Below, one piece after another: positions 1 through 9,283 of a DNA stretch of 55,986 nt; the first letter of the stretch is position 1; the number at the start of each line of letters is the position of its first letter. The notes beneath the pieces were generated by a model. It saw only the letters and a program-made list of their open reading frames with translations. It made no database searches and was not told where the DNA came from. The stretch spans positions 1-55,986 of the forward strand of contig NZ_AUBH01000015.1 of the NCBI RefSeq assembly GCF_000429145.1, read 5' to 3'. The translations under genes were made by a program, and so were the position numbers. The stretch comes from Aestuariibacter salexigens DSM 15300. Lineage in GTDB: Bacteria > Pseudomonadota > Gammaproteobacteria > Enterobacterales > Alteromonadaceae.

Positions 1-383
1 TGAATAACAGCGTGGATAGGTGAGCCTTCAAGGCCCTGCTCTGAAATCCACGCTTGCAGTGTTTTTCCATCCTGCTCTGGCTCGTCCAGGGCAGACTTAG
101 GCATTTTCTTCACTAACAGCTCGCCAGTTTCAACCGCGTTGTTCAGCATTGCTGTGCGGATAAGGCTGTTGCCACCGCAGGTTACGCCGCTGTAGTAATC
201 CTGCAGCTTGAGGCGATAGTCAGACTGGACTTTACGCATTTTCTTACGCAGTTCGCCTTTGTCATCGGCCTGTACGATGGCACAGATGTTTGACAGTGCA
301 TCTTCGATGCTGGCATTGGCAGATCCTGCAAACAGGAAAGACATAGAAACAAGGGCGATAGAAGCTTTAGTGAACTTTTTCAT
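1..383 (-). CDS. Secreted DUF3718-like protein (3' end beyond window)
   Basis: Start ATG at 381-383 on the minus strand; the frame is open for 127 codons to the window edge, so the stop is not visible. The first ~22 residues (MKKFTKASIALVSMSFLFAG...SANA) form a Sec signal peptide. The mature part is closely similar to the protein at 8743-9138: both carry the stretches DDKGELRKKMRKVQSDYRLK, YYSGVTCGG, SLIRTA, LNNAVETG, LVKKMP and LQAWI.EQGL. Two conserved cysteines (NIC and TCGG) could form a disulfide. I assign DUF3718, a small exported family of unknown function in Alteromonadales, from memory of the pattern, so the family name is less certain than the paralogy. Function unknown. Confidence 0.8.
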   Translation of the reverse strand, partial: MKKFTKASIALVSMSFLFAGSANASIEDALSNICAIVQADDKGELRKKMRKVQSDYRLKLQDYYSGVTCGGNSLIRTAMLNNAVETGELLVKKMPKSALDEPEQDGKTLQAWISEQGLEGSPIHAVI

Positions 384-525
384 GGGGTAATCCTCAACAT
401 GGTTTTTAATTTCGGCTGTCGCCGTTCAACGAGGAGCATTACACCGCAGAAACGTATGCGGAAAAATCCTTAAGGTGATACATAGGTATAGGGAGTGATA
501 ACTTTAGTGTGCATGTTTGGAGGGC

Positions 526-675
526 TTAGATGCCCGCCAAAAGCGCTGCGGGCAAGACGATGAGGGGTGCCAACCAAGAGCTTGCGGGTACGACGCGGCA
601 TTTGAATCGGGTACGACGGGATGAAGTTGTTATGCCCGTCCCCCTATTGTCATGCCCGCGCAGGCGGGCATCTAA
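526..675. mobile_element. 150-bp MITE-like element with 13-bp terminal inverted repeats
   Basis: The ends are a perfect 13-bp inverted repeat: TTAGATGCCCGCC at 526-538 and GGCGGGCATCTAA at 663-675. Inside each end is a secondary palindrome (for example GCCCGCGCAGGCGGGC at the right end). The interior has no convincing gene; a 100-codon open frame across it on the minus strand runs into the neighbouring SDR gene and looks non-coding. No clear target duplication is visible. It fills most of the 318-bp gap between the DUF3718-like gene and the SDR gene. Size and structure fit a non-autonomous MITE or a composite REP unit. Confidence 0.6.
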
Positions 676-701
676 TTGACTAAAGTAGCGAACGCCCCTG
701 A

Positions 702-1469
702 TTACCAGGCCGACACGCCGCCGTCGACGGCAATACACTGGCCATTCATATAGCTGTTTCCGGGAGATAGCATCAATAACATGGTATTGACAATTTCCTG
801 CGGATCGCCGAGACGCTTCATTGGACAACCCTGAGCCAACTGGGCACGTGCCTCATCGGTGTTATAGCCATCAATATTGAGAATGTTGGTTGGGCTGTAG
901 AAAGGGCAAATTGCGTTAACACGCACATTTTTACGTCCATATTCCACTGCAGCGGTTCTCGTCAGGCCAGCAACGGCGTGTTTGGCCGCGGCATACGCCG
1001 CACCTTTCGGTGCGCCACCAATACCGGCCATGGAACTGACATTAAGTATGTGACCACTGCCGTTAGCTAACATGGCGATGACCTGATATTTCATTCCAAA
1101 AAATACACCATTGACGTTTACATCGAATTGCGAATTCAACGTATCGCTATCGATCATGTGCAATGGGCCGGGTTGATGTGCAATGCCGGCGTTGTTTACT
1201 GCGATGGTCAATTTGCCAAAGCGCTCAGTGGCGGTATTGACGAGTTGCTCAGCCAGCTTTTCATCAGCAATGTTGCCAACCAGACTGGCGACTTCACCAC
1301 CAACGTTATTGACTTCAGCGCACGTGGTAGTCAGCGCATCTTCGTTGATATCAGTCAGCACCAGTTTTGCACCGCGTTCGGCCAGTGACACAGCAAGCAG
1401 CTTTCCAAAGCCTGAACCTGCGCCTGTGATAAGTGCAACATCATTGGAAAAATCTAATAACGGATCCAT
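702..1469 (-). CDS. Short-chain dehydrogenase/reductase (SDR)
   Basis: Classical SDR of 255 aa. The Rossmann motif TGAGSGFG is at residues 15-22 and D40 at the end of beta-2 favours NAD(H). NNAG is at 92-95, and the catalytic residues are N118, S146, Y159 and K163 in a YxxxK motif. An oxidoreductase of alcohols or ketones is certain; the substrate is not. Only six bases separate its ATG from the stop of the upstream haloalkane-dehalogenase-like gene, so the two are co-transcribed and the pair may process the same hydrophobic substrate (halide removed to an alcohol, then oxidised). That link is inference. Confidence 0.9.
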   Translation of the reverse strand: MDPLLDFSNDVALITGAGSGFGKLLAVSLAERGAKLVLTDINEDALTTTCAEVNNVGGEVASLVGNIADEKLAEQLVNTATERFGKLTIAVNNAGIAHQPGPLHMIDSDTLNSQFDVNVNGVFFGMKYQVIAMLANGSGHILNVSSMAGIGGAPKGAAYAAAKHAVAGLTRTAAVEYGRKNVRVNAICPFYSPTNILNIDGYNTDEARAQLAQGCPMKRLGDPQEIVNTMLLMLSPGNSYMNGQCIAVDGGVSAW

Positions 1470-1475
1470 AACCTT

Positions 1476-2396
1476 CTATCTCTCTTGTAGGGGATTGTTT
1501 TTCATAAACTTGATTAATACGTCTGATAGCTGTTCTGCACAGTCTTCCTGTAAAAAGTGACCGCCATTTACGATGGTGGTGTGAGCCTGTCCCTCACATC
1601 CAGGAATATTGGCCTGCATATATTTATCCCCACCGGCGGTGACCGGGTCGGAGTCTGAAAAGGCGGTGATAAAGGGTTTGTTGAATGCTCTGAGCTTTTG
1701 CCACGCCGCGCGGTTACTTAGCGTTTCCGGATCATCGGGTGACACCGGGACGAGTAGGGGAAACTTTCTAGCACCAGCTTTATAGGACTCATCGGGGAAG
1801 GGCGCGTTATAGGCATCATACACGGCCTGACTTAACGGCTTAGTTGTTGCCCCTTTAATGATGCCGGCGGCAGGAAATACGTCAACTTCCTGAGAAAAAG
1901 CTTTCCATTTAAAAAATGCCTCACTGGGTTTCATATCACCGGTCGGGAGCATGGTGTTGGCTGCCAGCACACGTGCGAACCATTCAGAGTGTTCTGCAAC
2001 CAGCCTCAGACCTAAGAGTCCCCCCCAGTCTTGGCACACCAAAGTCATGTTGGTCAGGGATAACTGCTGAAGCCCGTCAGTCAACCACGCTAAATGGGTC
2101 GCGTAGGTGTAGTCGTCCTGGCTCGTTGGTTTATCCGAACGACCAAAACCAATCAAATCTGGCGCGATAACTCGATAGCCAGCGGCAACAACCAAAGGGA
2201 TCATTTTACGGTATAAATAGCACCAAGATGGCTCTCCATGCAGCATCAGCACAACCTCACTATCACGAGGGCCTTCATCTATATAATGCATTCGCAGGGT
2301 GCCGCCTTGGCCATCGTTTACTTGTACATAATTCGGTGCAAAATCGTAATCAGGCAGGTTGTCAAACCGTTCATCTGGCGTGCGTAAGTAGTCCAT
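1476..2396 (-). CDS. Haloalkane dehalogenase-type alpha/beta hydrolase (HLD-I-like)
   Basis: 306-aa alpha/beta-hydrolase. The visible triad is nucleophile D123 in CQDWGG, acid D250 in DSDPVT and base H280 in GGHFLQED. HGEPSW (53-58) gives the oxyanion region. W124 beside the nucleophile and W164 in the cap (FFKW) match the two halide-stabilising tryptophans of subfamily HLD-I enzymes (DhlA D124, W125, W175). This arrangement argues for a true dehalogenase rather than an epoxide hydrolase, although activity cannot be proven from sequence. The protein ends in LQER-TAG, and the SDR gene starts six bases later in the same frame. No signal peptide, so cytoplasmic. Confidence 0.85.
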   Translation of the reverse strand: MDYLRTPDERFDNLPDYDFAPNYVQVNDGQGGTLRMHYIDEGPRDSEVVLMLHGEPSWCYLYRKMIPLVVAAGYRVIAPDLIGFGRSDKPTSQDDYTYATHLAWLTDGLQQLSLTNMTLVCQDWGGLLGLRLVAEHSEWFARVLAANTMLPTGDMKPSEAFFKWKAFSQEVDVFPAAGIIKGATTKPLSQAVYDAYNAPFPDESYKAGARKFPLLVPVSPDDPETLSNRAAWQKLRAFNKPFITAFSDSDPVTAGGDKYMQANIPGCEGQAHTTIVNGGHFLQEDCAEQLSDVLIKFMKNNPLQER

Positions 2397-2634
2397 ATCA
2401 GCTTTCCGATATTGTTAATGGCTCGTAAAAAAACAGACCAGAAGGACGCTGTCAACGGTATTTTAATGCCCGATACGCTTGCCATTGGCGTACACGGCGC
2501 GATGTTAATAGGTTGTGGGTCAATATCACATCGAGTTATTAGTTACTATAAAATCAATAAATTTGGTTGATTAAGGTAGCTGTCCTAGACTGACACACCG
2601 TTATAGTCAGGTCTTACCACTAGGGGAAGTCACA

Positions 2635-4761
2635 ATGAGTGAACAAAGCTCGTCGGTCGTATCCAGCCAACTACAGCAAAATGTCGCTGTCATCACAATG
2701 AGTAATGCGCCTGTTAATGCGCTATCTACGGCGGTAAGAAAAGGTCTTATCGAACACGTGTCACAAGCACTGGAAAATGACGCAGTAGACGCCATTGTTC
2801 TGACGTCATCATTAGCCCTATTTAGCGGCGGCGCAGATATCAGTGAATTTTCGAAAGGACTGGTTGAGCCGTCTTTACCTGCGGTACTCGACCTTATTGA
2901 AAACGCTAACAAGCCCGTTATCGCGGTGGTTAGCGGGCCGGCGTTTGGCGGCGGACTGGAACTGGCGCTTGCATCCCACTACCGGGTTACGTTTGCAGAT
3001 AACAAGGTAGGCTTGCCCGAAGTAAATCTTGGCATTCTGCCTGGTGCAGGCGGCACGCAGCGTCTTCCGCGACTGGCAGGACCAGCGAAAGCGCTGGACA
3101 TGATCGTCACCGGTAAGCCAGCGAAAGCCAAAACTTTACCTGGTGTTTTCGACGTCATTGTAGATAAGCCTGAAGAACTGCAGGCTACAGTGATGACGTT
3201 CGCTGGTGAACTGCTTGCCAAGGGTGAAGCGCCTAGAAAGACAAGCGAATTAGTGATCGACAAAGCGCAGGCTCCAGAACAACTTTTTGCCGAGTTCCGC
3301 AAGGGAATTGCCAAACAGGCGCGCGGGTTTTATGCCCCCGAGCGCTGCATCCAGTGCGTTGAGGCCGCTGTCAACTTACCGTTTGAACAAGGGTTGGCCA
3401 AAGAGGGTGAATTATTCATGGAGTGCATGAATACACCGCAGGCCAGAGCGCAGCAGCATTTCTTCTTTGCTGAGCGAGCCGCATCCCATGTCGCAGATTT
3501 CGATAAATCCACGCCGGTCAGAGACATCAAGAAAGTGGGTGTCATCGGTGCCGGTACCATGGGTGGCGGCATCGCGATGAACTTTGCCAACGCTGGCATT
3601 CCTGTCGTCATGCTTGAGATGAAGCAGGAAGCGCTGGATAAGGGGCTTGGGGTTATCCGCCGTAACTACGAGAATTCGGCTAAAAAAGGCAAGCTAACCA
3701 GCGAAGACGTTGAAGCACGCATGGCGTTGCTGAACGGTACAACGGAATATAACGACCTGGCTGATGTGGATCTGGTAATTGAAGCAGTATTCGAAAAGAT
3801 GGACGTAAAACAGGCCGTTTTCACCAAGCTTGATGAAGTCTGTAAGCCTGGTGCGATTCTCGCAACGAATACGTCTACGCTAGATGTGAACGAGATTGCC
3901 GCTGTGACGTCACGTCCAGAGGATGTCATCGGTTTGCATTTCTTCTCTCCAGCCAACGTAATGAAGCTGCTGGAAGTGGTAAAAGCTGATAAAACCGCGC
4001 CAGATGTGATCAAAACAGCCATGCAGATGGCCAAGACGATCCGTAAGGTCGCGGTCCTGGTTGGCGTATGCTTTGGTTTCGTGGGTAACCGTATGATTGA
4101 AGCCTATTCACGGGAAGCCAACAGGTTGATGCTGGAAGGCGCTAAGCCGGAAGACATCGATAAGGTGATCTACGACTTCGGCTTCCCGATGGGGCCTTTC
4201 ACTATGGGTGATATGGCTGGCCTGGATATCGGATATTTCGTACGTGAAGGTCGCCGCGAGTTTATCGCTCACGACCCTAGTTACTGCGTAGTCGCTGACC
4301 GTTTGGTTGAACAGGGCCGCGTCGGACTTAAGGTCGGTAAAGGTACATATCTTTACGAGCAGGGCAACCGCACGCCTATTCCTGACCCTGAAGTGATAGA
4401 GATTGCTAAACAGGAAGCACAAAAGCTCGGTATTGAGCAGCGCGAAATCAGCCAGCAAGAAATTGTTGAACGCATTTTGTATCCACTCATCAACGAAGGC
4501 GCGAAAATCCTTGATGAAGGCATTGCAGCCAAGTCCAGTGATATCGACGTGATCTACGTGTACGGATACGGCTTCCCTGTTTATCGCGGTGGCCCAATGC
4601 AATACGCCGATGAAATCGGGGTGAATAACGTGTATGAAGCCATGCTGAAGTATCGCGAGCAACTGGGCGACTATGGTAAGGCCTGGTTTGAACCAGCGCC
4701 ATTGCTCGCCAAACTGGCCGAGCAAGGTAAATCTTTTAAACAATTTAAACGCGGAGAATAA
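2635..4761 (+). CDS. Bifunctional enoyl-CoA hydratase / 3-hydroxyacyl-CoA dehydrogenase
   Basis: 708 aa, the FadB/FadJ (peroxisomal multifunctional) architecture. The N-terminal crotonase domain (about 1-190) has the oxyanion segment FSGGADIS and the two catalytic glutamates E109 (GGGLELAL) and E129 ([15 protein letters not shown]), 20 residues apart as in crotonase. The NAD-binding domain starts near residue 299 with [11 protein letters not shown], and the catalytic His is H435 in [12 protein letters not shown]. Two C-terminal HAD domains follow. It performs steps 2 and 3 of beta-oxidation in the cytoplasm. It is first in an operon: the thiolase starts two bases after its stop. The 240 bp upstream contain its promoter, but I could not identify a FadR or PsrA site there. 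Confidence 0.93.
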   Translation: MSEQSSSVVSSQLQQNVAVITMSNAPVNALSTAVRKGLIEHVSQALENDAVDAIVLTSSLALFSGGADISEFSKGLVEPSLPAVLDLIENANKPVIAVVSGPAFGGGLELALASHYRVTFADNKVGLPEVNLGILPGAGGTQRLPRLAGPAKALDMIVTGKPAKAKTLPGVFDVIVDKPEELQATVMTFAGELLAKGEAPRKTSELVIDKAQAPEQLFAEFRKGIAKQARGFYAPERCIQCVEAAVNLPFEQGLAKEGELFMECMNTPQARAQQHFFFAERAASHVADFDKSTPVRDIKKVGVIGAGTMGGGIAMNFANAGIPVVMLEMKQEALDKGLGVIRRNYENSAKKGKLTSEDVEARMALLNGTTEYNDLADVDLVIEAVFEKMDVKQAVFTKLDEVCKPGAILATNTSTLDVNEIAAVTSRPEDVIGLHFFSPANVMKLLEVVKADKTAPDVIKTAMQMAKTIRKVAVLVGVCFGFVGNRMIEAYSREANRLMLEGAKPEDIDKVIYDFGFPMGPFTMGDMAGLDIGYFVREGRREFIAHDPSYCVVADRLVEQGRVGLKVGKGTYLYEQGNRTPIPDPEVIEIAKQEAQKLGIEQREISQQEIVERILYPLINEGAKILDEGIAAKSSDIDVIYVYGYGFPVYRGGPMQYADEIGVNNVYEAMLKYREQLGDYGKAWFEPAPLLAKLAEQGKSFKQFKRGE

Positions 4762-4763
4762 GC

Positions 4764-5945
4764 ATGACTGAAGCTGTCATCGTTTCCACAGCTCGCACGC
4801 CAATTGGACGAGCATATAAAGGCGCATTCAACGACTTAGAAGCACCGTCACTGGGCGGTCATGCTATCCGTGAAGCGGTCAAGCGAGCCGGTATCGAATC
4901 AGCACGCGTTGATGATGTCGTGATGGGCAGTGCTCTGACTCAGGGCAGCGGCGGTATGAACATTGGCCGTCTGGCTGGCCTGGCTGGTGACCTGCCGGTA
5001 ACGGTCAGCGGTATGACGCTGGACCGTCAGTGCAGCTCTGGCATGTACGCCATCGCCACTGCCGCGAAATCAATTATGACCGGCGAAACCGACATTATGG
5101 TGGCCGGTGGTCTGGATTCTATTTCACTGGTTCAGAACAAAGCCATGAACACGCACCGCGCGGTTGATCCAGCATTGGTCGCTAAGCATAAAGACATCTA
5201 TATGCCGATGTTGCAAACCGCTGAAGTGGTCGCCAAGCGCTACAACATCAGCCGCGATGCGCAGGACGAATACGGCTTACAAAGCCAACAGCGCACTGCT
5301 GCCGCTCAACAAGCGGGTAAGTTTGATGACGAAATCGTCCCGCTAACAGCAACCAAGGTAGTGGTAGACAAAGATAGCGGTGAAACGTCAAAAGTTGAGG
5401 TAACACTCAGCAAAGACGAAGGTAATCGCGCCGATACTACGCTGGAAGGGCTACAAAGCTTGAAACCTGTCATCGAAGGAGGCTGCATTACGGCAGGTAA
5501 TGCTAGTCAGCTATCTGATGGCGCATCGGCGAGCGTGCTGATGAGTGATGCAACGGCATCGCAGTTGGGACTGACACCACTGGGTGCGTACCGCGGTATC
5601 GCCGTGGCGGGATGTGAGCCGGATGAAATGGGTATCGGGCCGGTATTTGCCATTCCGAAACTCCTCAAGCAGCACGGCCTGACCATGGATGATATTGGTT
5701 TGTGGGAGCTCAACGAAGCGTTTGCGGTCCAAGTTTTATACTGCCGCGACAAGCTTGGGATCCCGAATGAATTAATGAACGTAAATGGTGGTGCAATCTC
5801 TATTGGTCATCCTTACGGTATGAGTGGTGCGCGCATGGTAGGGCACGCGCTGATTGAAGGTAAACGACGCGGTGCGCGCTACGTGGTGTGCACAATGTGT
5901 ATCGGTGGCGGCATGGGCGCTGCCGGCCTGTTTGAAGTCTATTAA
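4764..5945 (+). CDS. Acetyl-CoA C-acyltransferase (thiolase)
   Basis: 393 aa, the normal length for a degradative thiolase. Nucleophile C90 lies in DRQCSSGM, H349 in [11 protein letters not shown], and the second catalytic cysteine C379 in [10 protein letters not shown]. It cleaves 3-ketoacyl-CoA with CoA, completing the cycle whose earlier steps are encoded on either side. It starts two bases after the hydratase/dehydrogenase stop and is followed 11 bases later by the acyl-CoA dehydrogenase. No targeting signal. Chain-length preference cannot be read from sequence; an acetyl-CoA acetyltransferase is the alternative. Confidence 0.93.
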   Translation: MTEAVIVSTARTPIGRAYKGAFNDLEAPSLGGHAIREAVKRAGIESARVDDVVMGSALTQGSGGMNIGRLAGLAGDLPVTVSGMTLDRQCSSGMYAIATAAKSIMTGETDIMVAGGLDSISLVQNKAMNTHRAVDPALVAKHKDIYMPMLQTAEVVAKRYNISRDAQDEYGLQSQQRTAAAQQAGKFDDEIVPLTATKVVVDKDSGETSKVEVTLSKDEGNRADTTLEGLQSLKPVIEGGCITAGNASQLSDGASASVLMSDATASQLGLTPLGAYRGIAVAGCEPDEMGIGPVFAIPKLLKQHGLTMDDIGLWELNEAFAVQVLYCRDKLGIPNELMNVNGGAISIGHPYGMSGARMVGHALIEGKRRGARYVVCTMCIGGGMGAAGLFEVY

Positions 5946-5956
5946 AAGAGGCACAT

Positions 5957-7759
5957 ATGCAAGGTTACAAAGCTCCGCAGCGTGACGCGCTGTTTGTTAT
6001 GAACGAGCTGCTAGGGTTTGAAAAACACTACGCAGACATGGGTTTCGAAGATGCCACACCTGATATGGTGCAGGCGATCTATGGCGAAGCTGCCAAATTT
6101 TCAGAAAATGTACTGGCACCAATTAACGCTGTCGGTGATGAAATCGGCTGTCAGTTTGAAGATGGTGTTGTGACCACCCCTCCAGGATTTAAAGAAGCTT
6201 ATCAGCAGTATGTTGAGGGTGGCTGGGCATCAATGTCGCAGCCAGAAGAATACGGCGGTCAGGGGCTGCCTTATTCAATGGCAACGGTGATGGCAGAGTG
6301 GTTCTCTGGTGCCAACCACAGCTGGGCGATGTATCCGGGCTTGAGTGCCGGTTGTATGGCAACGCTGAAAGCACACGGTACCAAGGAACAGAAAGATATG
6401 TTCCTGCCTAAACTGATTGAGGGTAGCTGGACAGGGACTATGTGTCTGACAGAGCCACACTGTGGTTCGGATCTTGGCATGCTGAAATGTAAAGCTGAGC
6501 CAAACGACGACGGCACCTACAGCCTGACGGGTACCAAAATCTTTATCTCTGCCGGTGAGCATGACATGTCGGATAACATTATTCACATCGTGCTGGCCAG
6601 ATTGCCTGATGCACCAGAGGGCACTAAAGGTATCTCCCTGTTTATCGTGCCTAAATTTAATCTCGATGAAAATGGCGAGCCGGGCGAGCGCAACAGCGTA
6701 TTTTGCGGCTCTATTGAGCACAAAATGGGCATCAAAGCCAGTGCGACCTGTGTCATGAACTTTGACGGCGCCAAAGGAATTTTGATTGGCGAGCCAAACC
6801 GTGGCCTTGCCTGCATGTTTACCTTTATGAACATTGCACGTATCGGCACGGGCATCGAAGGTTTGTCAGCGTCAGAAGCGTCTTATCAGGGCGCACTTCG
6901 CTATGCGATGGACAGATTGCAGTTTAGATCGCTGACCGGCCGCAAAAACCCTGACGGTCCGGCTGATCCAATCATCGTACACCCGGATGTACGCCGCATG
7001 TTGCTGACCCAGAAAGCCATCGCTGAAGGTAATCGTGCTATGGCGGTGTACTGTATGCAGTTGGTAGACCAGACGCTGTACAGTGATGATGCCGAACAAA
7101 AGCAATTAGCTGACGCCAAGCTTTCATTACTGACACCAATTGTTAAGGCGTTCCTGACCGAAACGGCGCTGGAAACAACCAGCCATGGTATGCAGGTCTA
7201 CGGCGGTCACGGCTATATCAAAGAGTGGGGCATGGAGCAGCTTGCTCGTGACACACGTATTTGTACGATGTATGAAGGTACAACCGGCATTCAGGCCATC
7301 GATCTGCTGGCACGTAAAGTGATGGGCTCGAAAGGTGAATTGCTCAAAGTATTTGCTCAGGAAGTGCAGGAATATTGCGCGAGCATTCGTGGTAACACGC
7401 AGTTCTCGGCCTGGACCAATGCAGTATCGTCACACGTTGACGAGTGGTTACAAATCACTAACGATATCGGTAAACGTGCCGCCAGCAATCCTGATGAGTT
7501 AGGTGCTGCTGCAGTAGATTATCTGATGTATGCAGGTTACGTGACAGTCGGTTACTTCTGGCTGAAGATGGCCGTTGTTGCGCAGCAAAAATTGGATGAA
7601 GGTACAACTGAGAAAGCCTTTTATGAGTCCAAGCTGCATACAGCACGATTCTATTTTGACCGCCTGATGACGCGCACGCGTTCATTAGTGTCAGCGATAG
7701 AATCTGGGGCAGATAACCTGATGGCGTTCGAAGACGCGCATTTTGGTGAAGTGTCCTAA
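5957..7759 (+). CDS. Acyl-CoA dehydrogenase, 600-aa class with C-terminal extension
   Basis: The N-terminal, middle and FAD-binding C-terminal acyl-CoA dehydrogenase domains (about 1-460) are followed by a ~130-residue extra helical domain. This places it in the long class that includes DmdC-type and phenylacyl-CoA dehydrogenases rather than E. coli FadE. The FAD/substrate segment MCLTEPHCGSDLG is clear. The likely catalytic base is E440 in MYEGTTGIQAIDLL. It introduces the trans-2 double bond into acyl-CoA, feeding the two upstream enzymes. Last gene of the operon, with a strong terminator 12 bases after the stop. DmdC-like enzymes can act on 3-methylmercaptopropionyl-CoA; co-location with the hydratase and thiolase suggests general acyl-CoA use here. 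Confidence 0.92.
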   Translation: MQGYKAPQRDALFVMNELLGFEKHYADMGFEDATPDMVQAIYGEAAKFSENVLAPINAVGDEIGCQFEDGVVTTPPGFKEAYQQYVEGGWASMSQPEEYGGQGLPYSMATVMAEWFSGANHSWAMYPGLSAGCMATLKAHGTKEQKDMFLPKLIEGSWTGTMCLTEPHCGSDLGMLKCKAEPNDDGTYSLTGTKIFISAGEHDMSDNIIHIVLARLPDAPEGTKGISLFIVPKFNLDENGEPGERNSVFCGSIEHKMGIKASATCVMNFDGAKGILIGEPNRGLACMFTFMNIARIGTGIEGLSASEASYQGALRYAMDRLQFRSLTGRKNPDGPADPIIVHPDVRRMLLTQKAIAEGNRAMAVYCMQLVDQTLYSDDAEQKQLADAKLSLLTPIVKAFLTETALETTSHGMQVYGGHGYIKEWGMEQLARDTRICTMYEGTTGIQAIDLLARKVMGSKGELLKVFAQEVQEYCASIRGNTQFSAWTNAVSSHVDEWLQITNDIGKRAASNPDELGAAAVDYLMYAGYVTVGYFWLKMAVVAQQKLDEGTTEKAFYESKLHTARFYFDRLMTRTRSLVSAIESGADNLMAFEDAHFGEVS

Positions 7760-7771
7760 TCAATAAACAAC

Positions 7772-7796
7772 AGGCCGCTCAACGCGGCCTTTTTTC
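7772..7796 (+). terminator. Rho-independent terminator of the beta-oxidation operon
   Basis: Stem AGGCCGC / GCGGCCT with a short loop (TCAA), followed directly by TTTTTTC. The next gene's ATG begins two bases after the T-tract, which is unusual (see findings). Confidence 0.85.
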
Positions 7797-7797
7797 T

Positions 7798-8679
7798 ATG
7801 ACCATTACATCTAATCACATAGCGTTATCAAGCTGCGAACTGCATTATCTTGAAGCGGGAGCAGATAACACGACAACTCTGGTCTTTCTGCACGGTTTCC
7901 CGGAATTTGCGGGTTGCTGGCATCGTCAGCTTGATTATTTTAAATCTCATTTTCGGGTCATCGCGCCTGATTTGCCCGGTTACAATCTGAGTCAAAAGCC
8001 AAAAGCAGAAGATTTTTATCAGGTACCCAATCTGATTTCGATTCTGGCTGAGTTTATTGACCGAGTGTCGCCATCGTCACCCGTAATATTAATTGCTCAT
8101 GATTGGGGCGGGGCACTTGCCTGGCCGCTGACGGCGTTTTATCCGCAGTTAATCAGTCAGTTGGTGATCCTTAATGCGGCGCACCCCAGCACCTTTACCC
8201 GTGAAATGAAGAATAATCCGGAGCAGCGTCGTCGCAGTCGCTACATTCTCGACCTTATCGCTGACAATGCTGTCAATGAGTTGCAGAAGAACAATTTTGC
8301 GTTCCTGACAAACCTCTGTCTTGCTCATCGTACCTACCAACCTGAGGAGCATGAGAGACAGGTTTATATTGACGCCTGGTCCCAGATCGGGGCTGTTGAA
8401 GGTATGTTGCAATACTATAAAAATATGCCGCAGTTGGTTCTGGATGAGGACGAGGAAAAGCTAAATCAGCTGCGCATTCCCGACATACGCATTGATGTGC
8501 CCACCACGGTTATATGGGGTATGGAAGATAGGGCGTTCGTACCGGAGGTGCTGGATGGTCTTGACCGTTATGTAACTGATATCACTGTACGCAGATTGCA
8601 AGGTGCGACCCATTGGTTACATCATGAGTGCGCCGACCAGGTTAACGTACTGATAAATAGGGCGATAAGCAGGCAATAA
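7798..8679 (+). CDS. Epoxide-hydrolase-like alpha/beta hydrolase
   Basis: 293 aa. The oxyanion motif is HGFPEF (32-37), the nucleophile D102 in HDWGG, and the C-terminal base a histidine in GATHWLHHE. Cap tyrosines are available in RYILDL and MLQYYKNMP, the usual epoxide-hydrolase feature. The cap lacks the second halide-binding Trp arrangement of the dehalogenase at 1476-2396, so epoxide hydrolase is the better guess; a fluoroacetate-dehalogenase-like role is possible. The first ATG is the natural start because only ~15 residues precede the first beta strand. No Shine-Dalgarno is visible, because the upstream bases are the terminator T-tract. Confidence 0.85.
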   Translation: MTITSNHIALSSCELHYLEAGADNTTTLVFLHGFPEFAGCWHRQLDYFKSHFRVIAPDLPGYNLSQKPKAEDFYQVPNLISILAEFIDRVSPSSPVILIAHDWGGALAWPLTAFYPQLISQLVILNAAHPSTFTREMKNNPEQRRRSRYILDLIADNAVNELQKNNFAFLTNLCLAHRTYQPEEHERQVYIDAWSQIGAVEGMLQYYKNMPQLVLDEDEEKLNQLRIPDIRIDVPTTVIWGMEDRAFVPEVLDGLDRYVTDITVRRLQGATHWLHHECADQVNVLINRAISRQ

Positions 8680-8681
8680 AA

Positions 8682-8703
8682 AACGGCCCCCGAAGGAGCC
8701 GTT
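8682..8703. terminator. Bidirectional terminator between convergent genes
   Basis: AACGGC...GCCGTT stem with a GC-rich interior, preceded by an A-run (AAAAAA), so a T-tract follows it on the minus strand. It mainly serves the minus-strand DUF3718-like gene and can also stop the plus-strand hydrolase transcript. Confidence 0.7.
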
Positions 8704-8742
8704 CCAAAACAAGGCTCTCACCCTGCTTACCATGTTGAACTT

Positions 8743-9138
8743 TTAGATACGGCTGCTCAACTCTACAGCGATGGGGTTATCAGCCAGACCCTGTTCAGCA
8801 ATCCACGCTTGTAGCGTTTTGCCGTCCTTTTCAGGTGCGCTCAGGTCACTGGTTGGCATCTTCTTAACCATAAGCGTGCCAGTTTCAACTGCATTATTTA
8901 AAATCGCAGTGCGGATTAAAGACTGTCCGCCACAGGTTACGCCCGAGTAATAATCGTTGAGTTTCAGACGATAATCGGACTGAACCTTGCGCATCTTTTT
9001 GCGCAGCTCGCCTTTATCGTCGGCAGCAATAATTGAACAAATATTTTGTAAGGCATCATTGATATCTGCCTGTGCAGTACCAGTGAATACAAATGAAGCA
9101 GCGATAACAGCGGCGGAAGTTTTAACGATTTTCAACAT
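8743..9138 (-). CDS. Secreted DUF3718-like protein
   Basis: 131 aa with a signal peptide (MLKIVKTSAAVIAASFVFTGTAQA, cleavage after the AQA-type site), so periplasmic. It is a close paralogue of the partial gene at 1-383, sharing NIC, DDKGELRKKMRKVQSDYRLK, YYSGVTCGGQSLIRTA and KTLQAWIAEQGL. Two conserved cysteines may pair. The good start is the ATG at 9136-9138 with GAGG seven bases upstream. Function unknown. The two copies flank the lipid-degradation block on both sides, both on the minus strand. Confidence 0.88.
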   Translation of the reverse strand: MLKIVKTSAAVIAASFVFTGTAQADINDALQNICSIIAADDKGELRKKMRKVQSDYRLKLNDYYSGVTCGGQSLIRTAILNNAVETGTLMVKKMPTSDLSAPEKDGKTLQAWIAEQGLADNPIAVELSSRI

Positions 9139-9283
9139 GGTTAATTCCTCTCGGTGTTGGTTAAAGTTTCATCGTCGAGAAAAATTAAAGTCCACTTTAG
9201 TATGAAAAAAAATCTGTAAACCTATACTCAGGTATATTAAATAATACGCAAATGCTGCGGGGCGTCAGTGTGACGCCCGATGA

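Noticed and set aside
526-828. 100-codon minus-strand open frame over the MITE and SDR 3' end
   Set aside because: Arg-rich nonsense composition, overlaps the inverted repeats and the SDR gene.
4108-4743. 211-codon open frame antisense to the beta-oxidation hydratase/dehydrogenase
   Set aside because: Long but complementary to a fully motif-supported enzyme; no ribosome site and no recognisable protein features.
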